Source: Bacillota bacterium (GTDB taxonomy: Bacteria; Bacillota; Clostridia; TANB77; CAG-465). From it: a stretch of DNA of 64,000 bases. Location of the stretch: contig JAEWPS010000018.1 of the NCBI GenBank assembly GCA_023460515.1, positions 62,001 through 126,000 on the forward strand. Reading direction: 5' to 3'. Below are positions 18,089 to 27,656 of this stretch, piece by piece. A program made the translations under genes and the position numbers. The notes beneath the pieces are model-generated. The model did no database searches. It was not told the origin of the DNA and saw only the letters and a program-made list of their open reading frames with translations. Position 1 is the first letter of the stretch, and the number at the start of each line of letters is the position of its first letter.

Positions 18089-18518
18089 TTACATATTTTG
18101 TTTATTACATTTAGAAAAAGCCTCTTTAAAACTAGTTAAATAGCTTCTAAGTAATGGCCCTGATCCGTAATAAAGTACCACCAAAATATCTTACTATTAC
18201 AACTAAATAATTAGTTACATTTTCATGTTGCATAGTAGAAATAACAGCATTTACTCCAGTTCCTTGTGGTTCATTATCATTTGAAAATTTTGAATATTTT
18301 ACATTATCTTTATAATATTCATAAGCATAAACTAGATGTCTTGCTTTCTTATGATCCTGTTTTAATTTTTTTATATAATCTTCAACCTCTTCATTACATT
18401 TTACATTAAATATGTATGAATAAAATTTAGATTTTTTAATTTCAAAATATCCCGAAGAAATTTCATTGTATTCACTATTAGTTATATTACTTGTTAATAT
18501 GCATTTATCTGTATTCAC
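18089..18518 (-). CDS. YigZ/IMPACT-family protein, read through a +1 shift at CGG
   Basis: The family (UPF0029) binds ribosomes or translation factors; its exact role in bacteria is open. The first 117 codons hold the IMPACT motifs: SKFYSYIFNV, KARHLVYAY, NDNEPQGTG and VVIVRYFGGTLL. At 18167 the frame meets CGG and would continue as RIRAIT and stop. Skipping the C gives GSGPLLRSYLTSFKEAF..., the known continuation (GGTLLG-x-G-x-L-x-R-x-Y), ending at 18089: 142 residues in total. The usual C-terminal DUF1949 half is absent, so this is a one-domain version. TTG/ATG start region follows GGTGATACAACGTG, a weak ribosome site. Confidence 0.82.
18165..18167 (-). other. CGG recoding site in the yigZ-like gene
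   Basis: Zero frame TTA-CGG-ATC-AGG; skipping C gives TTA-GGA-TCA-GGG-CCA. The restored glycine follows GGTLL as in the family. Here the zero-frame stop comes only six codons later, so a stop directly at the site is not required. Confidence 0.75.
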
Positions 18519-18635
18519 GTTGTATCACCAAAGATATTATACTATATATACAAAACAATGTAAAGAATATTAATTAATAAAAAATAAGAAATAAGTATAT
18601 TTAAACTTATCCCCTATTTTTATTAATTATATATA

Positions 18636-20687
18636 TTAACTTCTTCTTAATGCAACAATTGGATCCATTTTAGCCGCTTTAAGAGACGGTATAATTCCAG
18701 CAATTGCAGATAGTATAACACAAACTACAATTAAAGATATTGCTGCTAAATTGCTTAAATTTGCAATTTGTACATTACCCATATTCATACCATATGTATT
18801 TAAAATTGTAACTATTACATTATTTATTACCATACATACCACATTTGTAACTAATACACCTATTATTCCAGCCATAAGCCCTATTATAACAGATTCAGAT
18901 AAAAAAATGTTTCTTATATCTTTTTTTCTAGCTCCTATAGCTCTTAAAATACCTATTTCAGATATTCTTTCTATAACTGATATGTAGATAACTATTCCAA
19001 TCATAAGTATTGCTACTACAACAGATATACTTGAAAATCCAATAAGTACATTTCTTATAACATTAAGTACTGTCTCAACACCAGAAAGTGTAGAATCAGC
19101 TGCACCACTAAATTTAAATTTGTTTTGTTTTAAGTTAATATCACTTATTACATTTTTAATTTCATCAGCGTTTAAATCTTTATTTAAGTATATATATGCT
19201 TCATAAAATTTCATATCTTCTTTTTTAGTATCATATAAAGTTTCATATAAATTTAATGTATCCATTGAATTTTGGTAAATTGAATATCCCATTGTATTTA
19301 TAGTTGTTATTCCAACAATTTTAAAAGATAATATTTTGTTTTTTTCATCTTCTTTTCCATATGAAGCCATTGGACCAAATTTTACATATAAATCTTTATT
19401 TATAAGGTCCGCAATTTTTAATGAACTATCTCCTGCTATTAAATATTCTGCTGTATTTAGAGATATTACTGTTTCATTTTTATTTTCAGGATTTCTTCCT
19501 AAAGTTAAATTTCCAGTTATGTTTTCATATGGTTCAAAACCATTCATAGTAGAAAAAGATGTAGGTTCAACAGCCACTGACTCTGCATTATTTTTACTTA
19601 TTGAAATTTCACTAAAAAATTCTTCATACACATTTGTTGGTACTGCCCAATAGTGAGATATACTAGTATTTAAATTTTTTATATCTACTAAGTCTGAAAA
19701 TTTAAATGCTTTACTATCATCACCACTCATCATAGCTTTGACAGGTTTATCATCATCTTGACCCTTAACAGTTACAGTAATCATGTTAGTTGGCATCATA
19801 CTTTCTACTTGTGATTTAGCCATATTCATAGTTCCGTTAGACAATGCGAGTGCAAGACCTATTCCAACTATACCAATAGACATACCAATAGATGTAGCAA
19901 ATACTCTAGATTTCCTAGAAGCTAAATTTTTAAGAGAATATTTAAATGCTCTAAAAAATGACATCCCTGATTTTGACTCATTAACTGTATTAATATTTTC
20001 TTTAGTTACAGGATTTTCTGTAGTATTTTCTAAGCTTATAACTTTACCATCTTCCATTTTTATTATAGTATCTGCATATTCTTCAGCAAGTTCATTAGAG
20101 TGAGTTATGATTAATATCAGTTTTGTTTTTGATAGTTCTTTTAAAAGTTTCATTATTTCGCTACTCATTTTACTATCTAATGCGCCTGTTGGCTCATCTG
20201 CTAATATTATATCTGGATCATTTGCTAAAGCTCTAGCAATAGCTATTCTTTGCTTTTGTCCACCAGAAAGTACATTAGCTTTTCTTTTTGAAAACTTATC
20301 CATTTCAACTTCTTTTAATAACTCTAACACTTTATTTTTCTTATCTTTTACATTAGATAGATTTAAAGCTACTTTTACATTATCATAAGCTGTAAACTTG
20401 TTTATCAAATAAAATTGCTGAAATATAAATCCTATTGTGTTTTTTCTATAACTATCTAAGTCTTTATTTTTAAATTCCTTTATAGATTTATTATTTATTA
20501 TTACGTCACCTTCAAAGTCACTGTCTAATGCACCTATTATGTTCATTAAGGTTGTTTTTCCACTTCCAGATGGTCCTAGTATACATACTATACCTGTATC
20601 TGGAGTTTCAAATTTTACATTATCTAATGCTTTAAAATCTTCATTTTTCATTTTATATATTTTTGATTTAATATCTACTTTTAACAT
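18636..20687 (-). CDS. MacB-type ABC exporter (ATPase fused to FtsX permease), copy A
   Basis: 683 residues: ATPase domain at about 1-220 (GPSGSGKT, LSGGQKQR, IILADEPTGALD, ITHS), linker, then an FtsX permease with a helix at about 260-282, an extracellular domain to about 545 and three C-terminal helices. Fusion order is that of MacB. It follows copy B after nine bases and the two are related throughout. Known MacB proteins dimerise and drive export of peptides or lipoproteins. Two unequal copies in one operon suggest a heterodimer. ATG is preceded by AGGGGGCTAAT. A terminator is not obvious within the 100 bases after the stop. Confidence 0.92.
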   Translation of the reverse strand: MLKVDIKSKIYKMKNEDFKALDNVKFETPDTGIVCILGPSGSGKTTLMNIIGALDSDFEGDVIINNKSIKEFKNKDLDSYRKNTIGFIFQQFYLINKFTAYDNVKVALNLSNVKDKKNKVLELLKEVEMDKFSKRKANVLSGGQKQRIAIARALANDPDIILADEPTGALDSKMSSEIMKLLKELSKTKLILIITHSNELAEEYADTIIKMEDGKVISLENTTENPVTKENINTVNESKSGMSFFRAFKYSLKNLASRKSRVFATSIGMSIGIVGIGLALALSNGTMNMAKSQVESMMPTNMITVTVKGQDDDKPVKAMMSGDDSKAFKFSDLVDIKNLNTSISHYWAVPTNVYEEFFSEISISKNNAESVAVEPTSFSTMNGFEPYENITGNLTLGRNPENKNETVISLNTAEYLIAGDSSLKIADLINKDLYVKFGPMASYGKEDEKNKILSFKIVGITTINTMGYSIYQNSMDTLNLYETLYDTKKEDMKFYEAYIYLNKDLNADEIKNVISDINLKQNKFKFSGAADSTLSGVETVLNVIRNVLIGFSSISVVVAILMIGIVIYISVIERISEIGILRAIGARKKDIRNIFLSESVIIGLMAGIIGVLVTNVVCMVINNVIVTILNTYGMNMGNVQIANLSNLAAISLIVVCVILSAIAGIIPSLKAAKMDPIVALRRS

Positions 20688-20696
20688 ATTAGCCCC

Positions 20697-22826
20697 CTAT
20701 TCATCTCTTAATGCATCTATAACATGCATCTTAGTTGCTTTTTTAGAAGGTAAGTATCCTGCAATAGCAGAAATCAAACTACTGAAAGCAATAATTGATA
20801 TTAATGTTGCGAAAGGAAATGTTATATCAGTAAATGGTATTTTGGATATAGGTATTGTAACTATACCCGGTAAATTTATATTTAAAACGTTAGATATTAA
20901 TTTTTCTAAAAGTGGTGCAGTTATGAAAGATATAACAAGACCTAATACTCCTGAAAACATACCCATAAGTATTGCTTCACTTTCAAATATTCTTATAACG
21001 TCTTTATTTCTACCACCAACAGCCTTTATAATACCTATTTCTGTTTTTCTTTCAATTACACTTGAATAAAGTACTATTGAAGTCATAATTGAAGAAACTA
21101 TAAGAGCTACAATTATAAATATACTTATTACAATTTGTGCCATCATTATTAGTTGCGCAAATATTTGTTTTACAACTAACGCTATATTGTTAGCACTAAA
21201 ACCTTCTTTTTGAGTACCAGAATTCATGATAGATATTTTTCCTGCTCCACCATGTTCTTCTGATGATATATAATCAGATACTGCTTTAGTTTCATTTACA
21301 TCTGAAACTACTAATTCATATACATAAACAGTTTCTGTAAGGAAAGTATATAAAGTTTTTCCTTGTATATCTACACCTTGTGTCCATTTTGTAACATCAT
21401 TATAATTATAATATACATTAGCCATTCCTAAATCTAATTCATTTACAACGCCTGAAACAATAAATTCTTTTTCAAATTTCAAATTTGTATTTGACATGTT
21501 AAGCGTTAATACTATAGTTTTTCCTATAGAACTTTTAAGATCTTTATCGTCCAATTCAAGATCTTTTAATAACTTTCTTGCAGTAGATTGGTTTATTAAT
21601 ACTTCATTTTTACCTTCTACAGGTATTTTACCATCTAAATTTTCTTTTAAAAATTCTAGATGATTTTCATCTGCTAAAGAATATATATTAAACCCACTAT
21701 GCTCTTCTTTTTTAGTTTGAGTAGTATTTTCGTTTTCTTGTTTAACCCTTATTGTAGCTGTATTTAGTATCATAAATTTTCTTGTACTAGATACTTTAGA
21801 TTTGATATATTCATCATTTAAAATTTTATTGTAATCTTCATTATTTTTAGTTGTGGAAATTTCTTCTTTACCTTGCAGGTTTGTTTGTTTTGTAGCCTTT
21901 TCTAAAATAATAACATTTGCTGATGCAAATTTATTAAGTTGTTTATCTATGTATATATTAGCTCCATTTCCCAAACCAGTTATAAGAGTAAATCCTATTA
22001 TGCCTATACAACCTGCAATAGTTGTAATAAGTACTCTACCTTTTTTCTTACCCATATTTCTAAGAGACAATTTGAATGCTTCAAAAAATGACATTGATTT
22101 ATCTTTCTTTTTTAAAGTAGATTCAGTATTATTTATGTTTTCTTTTTTTAGTACCGTGTCACTTTCAATTCTACCGTCCATAACTCTTACTATTCTACTA
22201 GAATACTCTTCAGCTAACTCGTTATTATGTGTAACCATTATTATAAGTTTATCTTTAGCAATAGATTTTATTAACTCCATTATTTGCTTACCAGTTTTTT
22301 TATCTAATGCACCAGTAGGTTCATCCGCTAATATTATGTCTGGATCGTTAGCTAAAGCTCTTGCACAAGCAACTCTTTGCTTTTGACCTCCAGATAATTC
22401 AGACGGTCTATGATTTATGTGATTTTCAAGACCAACTTTTTTTAATAATTCTATAGCCCTTTCACGTCTTTTAGAATAACTTAACCCTATTAGATTCATT
22501 ACTATTTCAACATTTTCAAGAGCAGTTAAATGCTCAATTAGATTAAAATTTTGAAATATAAATCCAACATTATTTTTTCTGTATAGATCCCAATCTTTCT
22601 TTTTAAATTTCTTTGATGTTTTTTCTCCTATAACAAGTTCACCACTTGTAGGAAAATCAAGACCTGCAATCAAATTAAGTAGTGTAGATTTTCCACTACC
22701 TGATGGTCCCACTATAGAAACAAACTCACCTTTTTCAAAAGATAAGTTAACATCATCTAATGCTACAAATTCTTGCTTTTTACTTAGTTTAAAACTTTTT
22801 TTTACTTTTTTTAATTCAAGTAACAT
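20697..22826 (-). CDS. MacB-type ABC exporter (ATPase fused to FtsX permease), copy B
   Basis: 709 residues with the same order as copy A: GPSGSGKS, LSGGQKQRVA, IILADEPTGALD, VTHN, then helix at about 270-292, an extracellular domain (about 295-590) and three C-terminal helices ending in KATKMHVIDALRDE. It is the first gene of the pair, with ATG after AAGGGAGG. Two inverted repeats lie in the upstream 150 bases and may be operators. No precursor peptide, protease or immunity gene is visible nearby, so a bacteriocin role is not supported. Confidence 0.92.
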   Translation of the reverse strand: MLLELKKVKKSFKLSKKQEFVALDDVNLSFEKGEFVSIVGPSGSGKSTLLNLIAGLDFPTSGELVIGEKTSKKFKKKDWDLYRKNNVGFIFQNFNLIEHLTALENVEIVMNLIGLSYSKRRERAIELLKKVGLENHINHRPSELSGGQKQRVACARALANDPDIILADEPTGALDKKTGKQIMELIKSIAKDKLIIMVTHNNELAEEYSSRIVRVMDGRIESDTVLKKENINNTESTLKKKDKSMSFFEAFKLSLRNMGKKKGRVLITTIAGCIGIIGFTLITGLGNGANIYIDKQLNKFASANVIILEKATKQTNLQGKEEISTTKNNEDYNKILNDEYIKSKVSSTRKFMILNTATIRVKQENENTTQTKKEEHSGFNIYSLADENHLEFLKENLDGKIPVEGKNEVLINQSTARKLLKDLELDDKDLKSSIGKTIVLTLNMSNTNLKFEKEFIVSGVVNELDLGMANVYYNYNDVTKWTQGVDIQGKTLYTFLTETVYVYELVVSDVNETKAVSDYISSEEHGGAGKISIMNSGTQKEGFSANNIALVVKQIFAQLIMMAQIVISIFIIVALIVSSIMTSIVLYSSVIERKTEIGIIKAVGGRNKDVIRIFESEAILMGMFSGVLGLVISFITAPLLEKLISNVLNINLPGIVTIPISKIPFTDITFPFATLISIIAFSSLISAIAGYLPSKKATKMHVIDALRDE

Positions 22827-22861
22827 TAATAAACCTCCCTTAAATAACTTATTAATTATTA

Positions 22862-22900
22862 ACTATACAATTATATATCAATTATTTATGATTGTATAGT
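22862..22900. repeat. inverted repeat, 10-base arms
   Basis: ACTATACAAT (22862-22871) and ATTGTATAGT (22891-22900) are perfect complements separated by 19 bases, ending about 35 bases upstream of the exporter start. It could be an operator or an RNA hairpin in the leader. Confidence 0.45.
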
Positions 22901-22916
22901 GACAATTCTCTAAATG

Positions 22917-22938
22917 AGATATTACAAATGTAATATCT
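22917..22938. promoter_or_regulatory. inverted repeat, possible operator
   Basis: AGATATTAC-AAAT-GTAATATCT, 9-base perfect arms with a 4-base centre, the size of a TetR- or GntR-type site. It is 17 bases from the preceding repeat. Confidence 0.4.
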
Positions 22939-23128
22939 TGTATAAAAACAACAATTAAACGCGATATATAATACATTTTATTATTCTATTCATATATATT
23001 TATTTTTATACTTATAACTCGAATATTATAGCACGTATAATATTATATGTCAACATAAATATGAAAATAATGTAAATATTTTAGTTTATTTTACCAATTT
23101 TTATAAACTATATTGTTTTATAATATAG

Positions 23129-23167
23129 AAAAATTGGAGTGTAAATTATATTTTCACTCCAATTTTT
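23129..23167 (-). terminator. terminator after clpX
   Basis: Perfect 13-base stem AAAAATTGGAGTG (23129-23141) with 23155-23167, starting 16 bases after the clpX stop and ending in U on the minus strand. Confidence 0.85.
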
Positions 23168-23182
23168 TATTATTAGTAATTA

Positions 23183-24463
23183 TTATTTTCTATATTCATA
23201 AATTGGTTCTGCTTTTTTCTCTACAACATCTTTTGTTATATGACAACCTTTTATTGTAGGGTTAGATGGCAATTTAAACATTGTATCTATTAAAACATCT
23301 TCTATTATAGAACGAAGTCCTCTAGCACCAGTTTTTCTTTCTATAGCTTTATCTACGATAAGTTCTAATGCTTCTCTATCAAAAGTAAGATCAACTTTGT
23401 CCATTTTTAATAGTTTAGTATACTGTTTAAGTAGTGCATTCTTTGGTTTAGATAGTATATCTATCAAAGAGGCTCTATCTAATTGACTTACATGTGTTAT
23501 AACAGGTATACGACCTACTAATTCAGGAATTAAACCAAATTTAATAATATCATGAGATTGTACTTGTGAATAAATTTTACCGATATCAATATCTTTTTTA
23601 TTCTCAATTTTAGCACCGAACCCCATAGATTTTGTACCAATTCTATCTATTATAATTTTTTCTAATCCTTCAAAAGCTCCAGCACAAATAAATAAAATAT
23701 TAGTTGTATCTATTTTAAGGAATTCTTGTTGAGGATGTTTTCTACCACCTTGAGGAGGAACATTAGAAACTGTTCCTTCTATAATTTTAAGTAGTGCTTG
23801 TTGTACACCTTCACCACTTACATCACGTGTTATTGATGTGTTCTCAGACTTTCTAGATATTTTATCTAGTTCATCTATATATATTATACCTTTTTCAGCT
23901 TTTGCTATATCATAATCTGCAGCTTGTATTAGTCTAAGTAAAATGTTTTCTACATCTTCTCCAACATATCCAGCCTCAGTAAGAGTTGTAGCATCCGCTA
24001 TTGCAAACGGTACATGCAATACTTTAGCAAGTGTTTGAGCAAGTAATGTTTTACCACAACCAGTAGGACCTAAAAGAAGTACATTACTTTTTTGTATTTC
24101 TACATCATCTATTTTAGATAAATTTTTTATTCTTTTATAATGATTATATACAGCAACAGATAAAACTTTCTTTGCTGATTCCTGTCCTATTACATATTCA
24201 TCTAATACTTGCTTTATATTTTCTGGTGAAGGTAATTTATCTGTTTTTAGAGATGACATTGTTTTATCATTTTCTTCTAAATATTCATTCTCTTCATTTT
24301 CTACTATTATCTTATGGCATAATTCTACACATTCATCACATATTAAAAGTCCATCTGGACCTGCAATTAACTTTTTAGCTTCTTGCTTTAATTTGCCACA
24401 AAATGAGCAAAATACCATATCATCATCATAGTAATTACTACCACCATTTTTCTTTCTTGCCAT
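23183..24463 (-). CDS. clpX: ATP-dependent Clp protease, unfoldase subunit ClpX
   Basis: Unfolds tagged proteins and feeds them to ClpP. 426 residues, standard length. Seen: N-terminal C4 zinc domain (CSFCGK ... CDECVELC), Walker A GPTGCGKT, Walker B IIYIDELDKI, the RKSENTSITRDVSGEG pore/sensor region, the IGF-like ClpP loop region (MGFGAKIEN) and sensor-2 GARGLRS. It follows clpP after one base and shares its transcript. Nothing unusual. Confidence 0.98.
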   Translation of the reverse strand: MARKKNGGSNYYDDDMVFCSFCGKLKQEAKKLIAGPDGLLICDECVELCHKIIVENEENEYLEENDKTMSSLKTDKLPSPENIKQVLDEYVIGQESAKKVLSVAVYNHYKRIKNLSKIDDVEIQKSNVLLLGPTGCGKTLLAQTLAKVLHVPFAIADATTLTEAGYVGEDVENILLRLIQAADYDIAKAEKGIIYIDELDKISRKSENTSITRDVSGEGVQQALLKIIEGTVSNVPPQGGRKHPQQEFLKIDTTNILFICAGAFEGLEKIIIDRIGTKSMGFGAKIENKKDIDIGKIYSQVQSHDIIKFGLIPELVGRIPVITHVSQLDRASLIDILSKPKNALLKQYTKLLKMDKVDLTFDREALELIVDKAIERKTGARGLRSIIEDVLIDTMFKLPSNPTIKGCHITKDVVEKKAEPIYEYRK

Positions 24464-24464
24464 A

Positions 24465-25073
24465 TTATTTCTCCTTAGTTATTTCATTGATATTACTCAT
24501 TACTTCATCCACTAAACCATAATTTTTTGCTTCATAAGCATCCAAGAAGTTATCTCTATCTGTATCTTTCTCAACTTGTTCTAATGGTTTTCCTGTTCTT
24601 TCGCTTAAAATTCTATTTAATGTTGCTCTTGTTTTTATGATGTGCTCTGCATGTATTTTTATATCACTAGCTTGACCTTGAGTTCCACCTAGTGGTTGGT
24701 GTATCATTATTGTAGAATTTGGAAGTGCATATCTTTTACCTTTAGCTCCTGCTGCAAGTAAAAAAGCTCCCATACTAGCTGCCATACCAACACAAATTGT
24801 ACATACATCTGATTTTATATAATTCATTGTATCAAATATACCCATACCAGCTGAAACACTTCCACCAGGACTGTTTATATATAAGAATATATCTTTTCCT
24901 GGATCTTCTGCATCTAAGAATAGTAATTGTGCTATTACTAAAGAAGCAGTAACATCATTTACTTCATCAGATAAGAATATTATTCTTTCTTTTAAAAGTC
25001 TTGAATAAATATCGTAAGATCTTTCACCTTTACTTGTTTGTTCTATTACCATTGGTACTAAACTATTATACAT
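24465..25073 (-). CDS. clpP: ATP-dependent Clp protease, proteolytic subunit ClpP
   Basis: Serine peptidase forming the tetradecameric chamber. 202 residues. Catalytic triad visible: Ser100 in GMAASMGAF, His125 in MIHQPLGG and Asp174 in DTDRDNF. The N-terminal MYNSLVPMVIEQ is the usual ClpP start; ATG follows AAGGGGG. Second gene of tig-clpP-clpX. Confidence 0.98.
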   Translation of the reverse strand: MYNSLVPMVIEQTSKGERSYDIYSRLLKERIIFLSDEVNDVTASLVIAQLLFLDAEDPGKDIFLYINSPGGSVSAGMGIFDTMNYIKSDVCTICVGMAASMGAFLLAAGAKGKRYALPNSTIMIHQPLGGTQGQASDIKIHAEHIIKTRATLNRILSERTGKPLEQVEKDTDRDNFLDAYEAKNYGLVDEVMSNINEITKEK

Positions 25074-25112
25074 AATATTTTACCCCCTTATATTTAACTA
25101 ATATATACAAAA

Positions 25113-26396
25113 CTATTTCTCTATACTATTATCAACCATTAAAGTAATTAATTTTTCTTGTTTTAATTGTTCAGTTAAATAATTTTTTATATTTTCGTTA
25201 TTTTTAAAATTATTTTCTTCTTCATTTCCATATTGTTTAACTAATTCATCTATTTTAGTATTTATATCTTCATCAGTCACTTCAATATTTTCAACTTTAG
25301 CTACTGCTTCTAAAGCTAGTCTAAGTTTAACATCTTTTTCTGCTTGAACTTTAAAATTAGCTTTCATAACATTTTTATCTAAACCTAAATATTGACAATA
25401 CATATCTAATGTCATACCTTGATGAGATAATTCATGTTCTGTTTGTTCTTCTAAACTATGTGCTTGTTCTTCAATCATTGATTCTGGAATAACAACTTCT
25501 GTATTTTCTAATAATTTATCAAATACTGCTGTTTCTTTTGCTGCTTTATTCTCAGCTGCAATTCTTTTTTCTAATTTTTCTTTTACTGATTGTCTATAAT
25601 CTTTTAAAGTTTCAAACTCAGAAATATCTTTTACAAATTCATCATCTAAAACAGGTAATTCTTTTTTAGATATAGAATTCAATGTAACTTTAAATACAAC
25701 TGGTTTTCCTGCTAAAGATTCCATATGATAATCTGCTGGGAATGATACTTCGATATCTCTAGTTTCGCCTATTTTCATACCAATTAATTTTTCTTCAAAT
25801 CCTGGTATAAATTGACCTCCACCAATAGTTAAATCGAATTTTTCACCTTTTCCGCCTTCAAATGCTACTCCACTTTCAAAACCTTCAAAATCGATATTTG
25901 AAATGTCTCCATTTTCTAAAGCTCTATCATCAACTGTTACAGATCTAGCACTTTTTTCTCTTGTTGCTTCAATATCTTTATCTATATCTTCTTCAGTAAC
26001 TTTTTTATCAAATTTAGCAACTTCTAAACCTTTATATTTTTTAACTACAGCTTCTGGTTTAACAAAAACAGTAACTGTATATATAGTATCTTTATCTCTA
26101 CCTATTTGAACAACATTTAGTTCAGGTCTAGATACTATCTCTAAATTATTTTCTTCAACAGCTTTTTTGAAATCTTCATCTACTGTATCTTCTATTACAG
26201 AATAATTTAAACTTTCTTCACCATATGTTTTTTCAACAATATTTCTTGGTGCTTTACCAGGTCTAAATCCAGGTATATTAAAGTGTTTTGCATTTTTAAC
26301 AAATACTTTATCTAATCTTTCATTAAACTCTTCTTTAGTTAAGTTGAATTCTAATTCAACTTTTGAATTTTCTTTTCTTTCTACTTTTACGTTCAT
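25113..26396 (-). CDS. tig: trigger factor
   Basis: Ribosome-bound chaperone and prolyl isomerase. 427 residues with the ribosome-docking signature GFRPGKAP (about 44-51), a central FKBP-type domain (about 155-245) and a helical C-terminal cradle. It heads the operon tig-clpP-clpX, an arrangement common in Bacillota. The ATG follows ATGGAGGAATTAGA. A sigma-A promoter and a degenerate CIRCE element lie upstream. Confidence 0.97.
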   Translation of the reverse strand: MNVKVERKENSKVELEFNLTKEEFNERLDKVFVKNAKHFNIPGFRPGKAPRNIVEKTYGEESLNYSVIEDTVDEDFKKAVEENNLEIVSRPELNVVQIGRDKDTIYTVTVFVKPEAVVKKYKGLEVAKFDKKVTEEDIDKDIEATREKSARSVTVDDRALENGDISNIDFEGFESGVAFEGGKGEKFDLTIGGGQFIPGFEEKLIGMKIGETRDIEVSFPADYHMESLAGKPVVFKVTLNSISKKELPVLDDEFVKDISEFETLKDYRQSVKEKLEKRIAAENKAAKETAVFDKLLENTEVVIPESMIEEQAHSLEEQTEHELSHQGMTLDMYCQYLGLDKNVMKANFKVQAEKDVKLRLALEAVAKVENIEVTDEDINTKIDELVKQYGNEEENNFKNNENIKNYLTEQLKQEKLITLMVDNSIEK

Positions 26397-26435
26397 TCTA
26401 ATTCCTCCATATTTTTCAAAAATTTATACTATATT

Positions 26436-26463
26436 ATTATACCATAAACTTTTACTTTTTCAA
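26436..26463 (-). promoter_or_regulatory. promoter of tig-clpP-clpX
   Basis: TTGAAA (26463-26458), 16-base spacer, TATAAT (26441-26436) on the minus strand, 40 bases before the tig start. Confidence 0.65.
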
Positions 26464-26500
26464 TGTTTTAAGAAAAAATAGTACTATTTATTATGAAAAA

Positions 26501-26527
26501 TTAGCACTCTCCCTTAACGTGTACTAA
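26501..26527. promoter_or_regulatory. degenerate CIRCE element (HrcA site)
   Basis: TTAGCACTC, nine bases, GTGTACTAA. The left arm is a perfect CIRCE arm, the 9-base spacing is exact, and the right arm matches GAGTGCTAA at seven of nine positions. It lies 38 bases upstream of the tig -35 box, so classical promoter blocking would need another start site. Confidence 0.45.
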
Positions 26528-26529
26528 TA

Positions 26530-27423
26530 TTAGAAATCTATATTTCTAATAAATTTTAATATTTCATCAGCTAAAATTAATTCTTTTCCATCATAACTAT
26601 GATTAGCACCCTCTATATATCCTATATTTATTTTTGTATTATTTATTTTATGTTTAAGTAAATTAGCTAAATCATTAGGACTTTGAATTATCATTTCTTT
26701 AACATTTCCCCAACGCATAAATAATGGAACATTTATATTATTTAACTCATCAAAATTATAGCTACTATCTCCATATCTAGCAAAATTTATATCTTGATTA
26801 TATTTAGATAACCTTAAAAATGTTTTGCAAGTTAAAAAACTACCAAATATATCCTGAGGCATTAATTCATTTATTCTATTTTCAGATTCCATTTTATTTG
26901 CAAATTCTAAAGCATTATCAAATTTATCTCCTAAATATAATTTTTGAAACTCTGGGATATCTACTAACGATAGCAAAATCACAGAATATATTTTATTTAA
27001 TAACTCAATTCTATTTTCATTTTTTAATCTATTATATGTATATATAATTTTAGTAGATCCAAGGCTATGACCTTGCAAGTGAATTTTTTCATAACCATTA
27101 TCTAAAATTACTTTTATAGCACCTACTATATCATAATAGGAATCTAAAACATCCTCATATGATGTTCCAGAGACTATTTTTGTTTTTTTTCCATCTACGT
27201 ACTTATCTAAAAATACAGCTAAATCATGACCTCTGTTATTAAAACAAAAGTATGATATATTATTTTTAACCATTTTAGATGCTAATAAATCATCACGCTT
27301 TTTAAAACAATTACTACTCATTCCATGTACTGCTATAACAATTTCTTTGCTTAAAATCTCAGGTTCATATAATAACCCATCTAATTTAATATTGTCCTCA
27401 GTTATAAATGATATTTTTCTCAT
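26530..27423 (-). CDS. alpha/beta hydrolase
   Basis: 297 residues with the fold's landmarks: oxyanion region AVHGMSSN, nucleophile elbow GHSLGS (Ser about 123), and a C-terminal histidine in GANHSYDG. The acidic member is probably in the MRWGN region or just after. Length and the long lid section fit the DUF1749-type serine hydrolases. Substrate unknown, no signal peptide, so cytoplasmic. Stop is three bases past the CIRCE-like element; transcribed independently of tig. Confidence 0.85.
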   Translation of the reverse strand: MRKISFITEDNIKLDGLLYEPEILSKEIVIAVHGMSSNCFKKRDDLLASKMVKNNISYFCFNNRGHDLAVFLDKYVDGKKTKIVSGTSYEDVLDSYYDIVGAIKVILDNGYEKIHLQGHSLGSTKIIYTYNRLKNENRIELLNKIYSVILLSLVDIPEFQKLYLGDKFDNALEFANKMESENRINELMPQDIFGSFLTCKTFLRLSKYNQDINFARYGDSSYNFDELNNINVPLFMRWGNVKEMIIQSPNDLANLLKHKINNTKINIGYIEGANHSYDGKELILADEILKFIRNIDF

Positions 27424-27496
27424 AACATTACTCCTTTTATATGAATTATATAATATATATTATGCATTGTCAAATCTTTTTTATATATGTTTTTTA

Positions 27497-27513
27497 GCGA
27501 ATCAAAGATTCGC
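27497..27513. repeat. short GC-richer hairpin
   Basis: GCGAATC-AAA-GATTCGC, a perfect 7-base stem with a 3-base loop, GC-rich compared with its surroundings, upstream of the hydrolase gene. No U-run follows on either strand, so it is not a standard terminator. Confidence 0.4.
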
Positions 27514-27570
27514 GTTCTTTCTGTTCTGACTATTATTTATTGTATAGTCATTTATTCTAAATAATTAAAT

Positions 27571-27619
27571 ATTAACTGCATAAAAATATTAGATACTTTA
27601 ATATTTTTATGCAGTTAAT
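27571..27619 (-). terminator. terminator after the first giant surface protein
   Basis: Perfect 20-base stem (27571-27590 with 27600-27619), loop of nine, 38 bases past the stop of the giant gene. Confidence 0.8.
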
Positions 27620-27656
27620 TAATTATATTATTTTTTTCTAATAATTGTTTTTAAAA

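Larger units (their letters stand above)
22827..23128. other. non-coding region upstream of the tandem exporters
   Basis: No open frame of note. It holds two inverted repeats (22862-22900 and 22917-22938) and otherwise only AT-rich DNA that must include the promoter of the exporter operon. Confidence 0.6.

Noticed and set aside
18751..22386. Plus-strand open frames opposite the MacB-type genes
   Set aside because: They are shadows of well-conserved ABC domains on the minus strand and lack start signals.
18636..22826. Bacteriocin export locus
   Set aside because: No precursor peptide, maturation enzyme or immunity gene is visible beside the two exporters.
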